Below are positions 60,260-64,000 of a stretch of DNA of 64,000 nt, piece after piece. Numbering within the stretch: position 1 is the first letter of the stretch; each line of letters begins with the position of its first letter. The stretch is from Larkinella sp965227735 (GTDB lineage Bacteria > Bacteroidota > Bacteroidia > Cytophagales > Spirosomataceae): assembly GCF_965227735.1 (NCBI RefSeq), contig NZ_OZ245776.1, positions 5,456,001 to 5,520,000 of the forward strand, read 5' to 3'. The notes beneath the pieces are model-generated. The model did not search any database and was not told the DNA's origin. It was given only the letters and a program-made list of their open reading frames with translations. Both the position numbers and the translations under genes were made by a program.

Positions 60260-60517
60260 ATGTTTGCAATGTTGCTCTCTATTCTTCTGGAAGCTACGGG
60301 TAGCTTCGCAGTAATGGGTGCCGCCATTGGCGCAGGTCTGGCCGCTATCGGTGCAGGTCTGGGTATTGGCCGTATTGGTGGTTCGGCGATGGAAGGGATC
60401 GCCCGCCAACCGGAAGCTGCCGGTCGGATTCAGACCGCGATGTTGATCATCGCTGCCTTGATCGAGGCCGTGGCTCTGTTCGCAGCCGTTATCTGTCTGC
60501 TGATCTCACTGGGCTAA
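60260..60517 (+). CDS. atpE: ATP synthase F0 subunit c
   Basis: An 85-residue proteolipid with two membrane helices. The glycine-rich first helix (GAAIGAGLAAIGAGLGIGRIGG), polar loop ARQPEAAGR and second helix with the ion-binding glutamate E69 (IIAALIEAVALFAAVI) are all present. The residue after the glutamate is alanine rather than the serine of sodium-binding c subunits, so it should be proton-coupled. A hairpin and a gap of 156 bases separate it from atpF. Confidence 0.97.
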   Translation: MFAMLLSILLEATGSFAVMGAAIGAGLAAIGAGLGIGRIGGSAMEGIARQPEAAGRIQTAMLIIAALIEAVALFAAVICLLISLG

Positions 60518-60584
60518 CCAGGAAGACGCATTTCGAGTTGCTGATTGCATTAGGCGTTGGCATACGACTCACAAAACTGGAAAA

Positions 60585-60618
60585 AGCCCGTCGGTATGAA
60601 TTAGTCAGCCGACGGGCT
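60585..60618. terminator. Hairpin between atpE and atpF
   Basis: AGCCCGTCGG (60585-60594) pairs exactly with CCGACGGGCT (60609-60618). On the plus strand no T-run follows, so it is probably a partial terminator or an mRNA 3'-end stabiliser that lets the abundant c-subunit message accumulate. On the minus strand it would be followed by T5, but no minus gene lies nearby. Confidence 0.5.
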
Positions 60619-60673
60619 GATTTCAATCAAAAAAGAAATTTAACGTAGTTATATATCCTAATTTCGTACGTCA

Positions 60674-61168
60674 ATGGATCTGCTCATTCCCGATATTGGG
60701 TTGCTATTCTGGATGGTGGTCGTTTTTGGACTGCTGTACTTCATTTTATCAAAATTTGCCTGGGCACCGATCACGGAGAGCCTGAAAGAACGGGAAGACG
60801 ATATTCAGAAAGCCCTGGATATGGCCGAAAAAACCCGGATCGAAATGGCGAAACTGCAGGCCGACAACCAGAAGCTGCTGGCCGAAGCCCGCGCCGAACG
60901 GGATGCTATTCTGCGGGGAGCCAAAGAAACCGCCGACCGCGTTATTGCTGAATCACGCGACAAGGCAACGGAAGAAGGCAATCGCATCATTCTGAAAGCC
61001 CGCGAAGAGTTGCAGACCGAACGTCAGACGATGGTTGCCGAAGTGAAACGCGAAGTGATCAATTTGTCACTCGATATCGCCGAAAAAATTCTGAAAAAGG
61101 AATTGAGCGATAAAAAATCACAGGAAGAACTCGTTAAAAGTCTGGTTGCCGAAGCACGACTAAATTAA
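60674..61168 (+). CDS. atpF: ATP synthase F0 subunit b
   Basis: A 164-residue stalk subunit with an N-terminal membrane helix (IGLLFWMVVVFGLLYFILSKF) followed by FAWAPITESLKEREDDIQKAL and a long charged coiled coil (about 40-155) rich in Ala, Glu and Lys. Length is standard. It overlaps nothing but is only one base from atpH. Confidence 0.96.
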   Translation: MDLLIPDIGLLFWMVVVFGLLYFILSKFAWAPITESLKEREDDIQKALDMAEKTRIEMAKLQADNQKLLAEARAERDAILRGAKETADRVIAESRDKATEEGNRIILKAREELQTERQTMVAEVKREVINLSLDIAEKILKKELSDKKSQEELVKSLVAEARLN

Positions 61169-61169
61169 A

Positions 61170-61706
61170 ATGGCAGAGTCTACAGTAGCATTCCGATACG
61201 CTAAATCGCTGATCGACCTCGCGAAAGAGAAGCAGAAGGTCGAAGAGGTTTACAAAGATATGTTGTTTTTCAGCGACGTGGTTCGTAAAAACCGCGACCT
61301 GATGCTGGCCTTGAAAAGCCCGATTTTGCGTCATGAGAAGAAACTAAACGTTTTGCGGGCGATCTTTGAAAACCGCGTCGATCCCCTGTCATTTACCATT
61401 TTCAACATCATTTCGAAGAAAAACCGGGAAGGAATTATGGATAGCATCGCTTCCGAATTCGTCCGGCAGTACAACGAGTTGAAAGGCATCCAGAAGATTC
61501 AGGTGACAACGACGATACCGCTGACGGAGGAAATTCGGAAGCAGTTTATCGATGTCGTTGCCAAGGAAACCGGAAAGCAAATCGAACTCGAAGAAGCCAT
61601 TGATCCGAAACTGATCGGCGGGTATATTCTCCGGATTGGCGACCGCCAGATCGATGCCTCGATCCGTAACCAACTGGCTGAACTGCGGTTGAGTTTTCTG
61701 AATTGA
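61170..61706 (+). CDS. atpH: ATP synthase F1 subunit delta
   Basis: A 178-residue OSCP/delta protein that joins the b dimer to F1. It begins with VAFRYAKSLIDLAKEKQKVEEVYKDM and ends with the conserved KLIGGYILRIGDRQIDASIRNQLAELR. It starts one base after atpF. The usual downstream atpA and atpG are missing; a strong terminator and an unrelated primase-like gene follow. Confidence 0.96.
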   Translation: MAESTVAFRYAKSLIDLAKEKQKVEEVYKDMLFFSDVVRKNRDLMLALKSPILRHEKKLNVLRAIFENRVDPLSFTIFNIISKKNREGIMDSIASEFVRQYNELKGIQKIQVTTTIPLTEEIRKQFIDVVAKETGKQIELEEAIDPKLIGGYILRIGDRQIDASIRNQLAELRLSFLN

Positions 61707-61751
61707 TTTTTTGAGATAAGACCTGACAGGTGTCAGCTTTTAGTACCCTAT

Positions 61752-61797
61752 AAAAAAACCGGACATCGAAGCACCTGCTTCGATGTCCGGTTTTTTT
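61752..61797 (+). terminator. Strong intrinsic terminator after atpH
   Basis: A perfect 22-bp stem: AAAAAAACCGGACATCGAAG... (61752-61773) pairs with the right arm (61776-61797), loop of two bases, ending in seven T. It is symmetrical, so works for both strands, and closes the ATP synthase transcript before the primase-like gene at 61827. Confidence 0.9.
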
Positions 61798-61826
61798 GTT
61801 AACATGCAGAGCCAAACGGTTACTAA

Positions 61827-62885
61827 ATGGATCTGCTTACGCAAACCCGAACCATCGACATCGTCCGTGTTGTAACGGATTTGGGGTATGAACTGCACGA
61901 AAACCGCAAGATCGTGTGTCCGTTTCATGCCGAAAAAACGCCGTCGCTGGTCATCTATCCTCAGACCAACTCGTACCACTGCTTCGGATGCGGCAAACAC
62001 GGTGACGTCATCAACTTCTACGCCGGAGTCGCCAACCTGGAATATACGGCGGCCATGCACGAACTGGCGTTCAATTACCTGCCCGATTACCGGCCGGAGC
62101 TTTACAGGAAAGGCCATCTGAATAAAATACAGGCACCGGTTTCCGCAAAACCGACGAAAATGACCTTACCGGCTGATACGAATGCCTACGTTTACCAACC
62201 GCTGCACAGCACGATTTATGAGGATTTCCAACGGATTTGTGCGTCGCAACCGGCCAATGCGGTGCGTGAGGAAGCCTGGCAGTATTTAATCAGTCGCGGG
62301 TTTTCAGAAACCACCTTGCGGAAATTTCGCCTGTTTGTTGTCAATGATTATCAGGCGGCTCAGGCACATTTACGGAGAACGTATCATTTGCCGGATTTGC
62401 AGGAATGCGGGTTATTCAACGAGAAAGGCAACCTGATTTTTTACCGGCATCCCATCATCATTCCCTATTACCGGAAGAACCGCATCGTTTATTTGCAGGG
62501 TCGGGTGATTGGAAATCCGTCCGAAACCGTATCCCGGTATCAGTTTTTGAGTGGTGTTCCGGTCGAGTTGTTCAGTGCAGATGTTACCGACCTGATCAAA
62601 ACCGGGCAGACATTGTACGTCACCGAAGGCGCGCTGGACTGCATGACGCTGATGCAGGAAGGCATGCCCGCCGTTAGTCTGGGCAGCGCGACGATGTTCA
62701 AACGGGAATGGATGAAACTCTTCCGGCGGTTCGAGGTCTGTTTTTACTTCGACAATGATGCTGCCGGGCAAAAAGCCGCCCGGGAATACGGCGACTTGTT
62801 CAGCCAATACCGCATTTCGACCCGCACCAAAACGGTGAAAGAAGGCTACAAAGACGTGAATGACTATTTTTCGAAGCGCGGGTAA
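61827..62885 (+). CDS. CHC2 zinc-finger/Toprim primase-like protein
   Basis: A 352-residue protein with a DnaG-type zinc-binding domain (C31-x2-H34 ... C52-x2-C55 in CPFH and CFGC) and a Toprim domain (E267 in YVTEGALDCMTL, D309-N-D311 in YFDNDAAGQKAA). The fold order matches DNA primase, but the protein is about half the length of DnaG (about 600) and lacks the helicase-interaction C-terminus. Primases of this kind are often found on mobile elements or phages, but no other mobile gene is seen here. It may instead be a chromosomal accessory primase. The main dnaG is not in the window. Confidence 0.85.
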   Translation: MDLLTQTRTIDIVRVVTDLGYELHENRKIVCPFHAEKTPSLVIYPQTNSYHCFGCGKHGDVINFYAGVANLEYTAAMHELAFNYLPDYRPELYRKGHLNKIQAPVSAKPTKMTLPADTNAYVYQPLHSTIYEDFQRICASQPANAVREEAWQYLISRGFSETTLRKFRLFVVNDYQAAQAHLRRTYHLPDLQECGLFNEKGNLIFYRHPIIIPYYRKNRIVYLQGRVIGNPSETVSRYQFLSGVPVELFSADVTDLIKTGQTLYVTEGALDCMTLMQEGMPAVSLGSATMFKREWMKLFRRFEVCFYFDNDAAGQKAAREYGDLFSQYRISTRTKTVKEGYKDVNDYFSKRG

Positions 62886-62888
62886 TTG

Positions 62889-63329
62889 CTACTGAAACTC
62901 CTTCACAAACTTGAAATGCGAGGGCTGGAACGTCAGTTGCTGGTAAAACCGGTGCGTATGCGTCCGTTTCTGGTTGGCCGTCACTTCGAGATTGACAAAA
63001 CCGTGAGCCTCAGCGAGTTGTTCCATCGCGGCAACGAGTTGGCGGCCAATCTGCTGGTTTCGGTATTCCGGCATCACGTACAACTCCTGAATTTCGCCCA
63101 CTTTACCGGTATGATGCAGCAGGTATTGCACGTGGCAGCTAATGAACCCAACAATATCTTCGTTGACTTCCGCGACTAAATAATGCACCCGTTTGTCGGT
63201 CAGGTTCCGTTGAAATACCGCCCGAAACGCCACCGCATTGAGTTGGGTTTCTTCCAGTTCGCAAATGAAACGGTAAAGCGTTCCAACATCCTGATAATCA
63301 GCCGGGCGAATGGTTGCCTCGAAGGTCAT
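62889..63329 (-). CDS. GNAT family N-acetyltransferase
   Basis: A 146-residue acetyltransferase with the GNAT core: IRPADYQDVGTLYRFICEL at the start, VHYLVAEVNEDIVGFISCHV, the acetyl-CoA signature ELYVMPEYRNQQIGRQLVAAMEQLA (Q/R-x-x-G-x-G/A variant: RNQQIG) and the final HRFYQQLTFQPSHFKFVKEF. The substrate is unknown. It converges with the primase-like gene, three bases between stops. Confidence 0.9.
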   Translation of the reverse strand: MTFEATIRPADYQDVGTLYRFICELEETQLNAVAFRAVFQRNLTDKRVHYLVAEVNEDIVGFISCHVQYLLHHTGKVGEIQELYVMPEYRNQQIGRQLVAAMEQLAEAHGFVNLEVTANQKRTHTHRFYQQLTFQPSHFKFVKEFQ

Positions 63330-63415
63330 GTTCGGAGAAAGATTAAATGAGGTTTTCGGGAAGTGAATAAGAAGTGGTTAATTTCGGAAAATTCTGACAA
63401 ATCCTAAGCCAAATA

Positions 63416-64000
63416 ATGAAAAAAGTGAGTCTTTGGGTAGTTTTGCCCTGCCTGGCGGGCGCGCTGTCCTGCCAATCCACCTCTTCCAGCGAAGAAAAAA
63501 CGTCCCCAACCGATACCACCCAAACCCGTATGTTTGCTTCCGACGCAGCCTTTCTCCGGCAATACCACCCCGATTTAGTGACCTTGCAAGACGGTAAATC
63601 CCAGGTTCTCATCTGTCCGGCGTATCAGGGCCGGATCATGACCAGCACCGCCGATGGCGAAACGAGCTACGGCTGGATCAATCGCGAGCTGATTCAGTCG
63701 GGGAAATTACTGCCGCACATGAATGCGTTCGGTGGAGAAGACCGTTTTTGGCTGGGGCCGGAGGGTGGACAATTTGCCATTTACTTCAAACCGGGTGCAA
63801 AATTTACCGGCGACGACTGGCAAACGCCCGCAGCCATCGACTCTGAACCGTTCGTGCTGGCGTCGAAAGATGCGCGTTCGGCCCGGTTTACGAAAGCCTT
63901 TGAACTGACGAATTATTCCGGGACAAAGTTTAGTGTCGGCGTAGAACGTGAAGTCCGGCTGTTGCGCGCGGAGCAGATCAGCCAGGTTTTGGGGGCGACG
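63416..64000 (+). CDS. DUF6786-like lipoprotein, 3' end cut by window
   Basis: The frame opens at ATG 63416 and is open to the last base (195 codons). The signal peptide ends in a lipobox (GALSC, cysteine 19). The mature part shows QVLICPAYQGRIMTSTADGE, TSYGWINRELI and FGGEDRFWLGPEGGQFAIYF, resembling DUF6786-type proteins with a galactose-mutarotase-like beta-sandwich. The role is unknown; binding of a carbohydrate is a guess from the fold. The rest of the gene lies outside the window. Confidence 0.75.
   Translation, partial: MKKVSLWVVLPCLAGALSCQSTSSSEEKTSPTDTTQTRMFASDAAFLRQYHPDLVTLQDGKSQVLICPAYQGRIMTSTADGETSYGWINRELIQSGKLLPHMNAFGGEDRFWLGPEGGQFAIYFKPGAKFTGDDWQTPAAIDSEPFVLASKDARSARFTKAFELTNYSGTKFSVGVEREVRLLRAEQISQVLGAT

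Noticed and set aside
60260..60517. Sodium-coupled ATP synthase
   Set aside because: Subunit c has alanine after the ion-binding glutamate, not the serine/threonine pattern of sodium-binding rings.

Overview
The window reads as a chromosomal segment from a Bacteroidota bacterium of the order Cytophagales, most like the Spirosoma/Larkinella group (inferred from gene content and style, not from a marker-gene search). The supporting signs are a SusC/SusD pair with a FecI-type sigma factor and FecR, the type IX secretion/gliding genes porP-gldK-gldL-gldM-gldN plus a SprE/PorW-like lipoprotein, the long NusB form, and promoters fitting the Bacteroidota TTTG-N19-TAnnTTTG consensus. Coding density is high. 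Both window edges cut genes. No rRNA, tRNA, CRISPR array, prophage or insertion sequence was seen.

Layout. 1-4 kb: two Asp-box sialidase-like genes, a phosphotransferase and an HpcH/HpaI aldolase, all on + and nearly touching. 4-7.3 kb: an exported MTA/SAH nucleosidase and an exported RidA protein (divergent), a purine permease and a small secreted protein. 7.5-11 kb: a LytS/LytTR two-component pair, a small unknown protein, a Uma2-like nuclease and a PepSY-like lipoprotein. 11.1-13.4 kb: a DPP-IV-type peptidase. 13.5-24 kb: a glycan-uptake locus with ECF sigma factor, FecR, SusC with STN domain, SusD and two sulfatases, followed by an exported amidase. 25.5-26 kb: a gene-free stretch made of nested repeats. 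26-30 kb: the conserved block nusB-ytxH-DUF1573-yajC-ybbR-coaE on -. 30-41 kb: ABC exporter, dipeptide-epimerase-like enzyme, amidohydrolase, ispF, M16 peptidase, TPR protein, phosphotriesterase-like protein, dnaX and a membrane protein. 41-44 kb: sucD, DUF4271 protein, hemD. 44.4-50.5 kb: porP-gldKLMN. 50.5-58.4 kb on -: uvrC, glycerate kinase, PBP1A and sprE/porW. 58.5-61.8 kb: the ATP synthase genes atpZ, an AtpI-like gene, atpB, atpE, atpF and atpH, closed by a strong terminator. 61.8-64 kb: a CHC2/Toprim primase-like protein, a GNAT acetyltransferase and a truncated DUF6786-like lipoprotein.

How the genes work together. The sigma factor, FecR and STN-bearing SusC should form a substrate-sensing relay that controls uptake of a (probably sulfated) glycan; the two sulfatases would desulfate it. 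PorP-GldKLMN and SprE/PorW are parts of the type IX secretion and gliding machine. The ATP synthase set holds the membrane sector and stalk subunits b and delta, but not the F1 catalytic genes.

The strongest unusual signal is a run of ten A in dnaX that contains the exact in-register heptamer A-AAA-AAG, placed just after the AAA+ and collar part, with stops close behind in both other frames. This predicts production of a short gamma-like clamp-loader subunit. Other points worth checking are the exported forms of MTAN and RidA, the ATP synthase operon that ends at atpH, the membrane tail on the ECF sigma factor, the DGWG-repeat insert in GldN, and several unrelated families of long intergenic inverted repeats.
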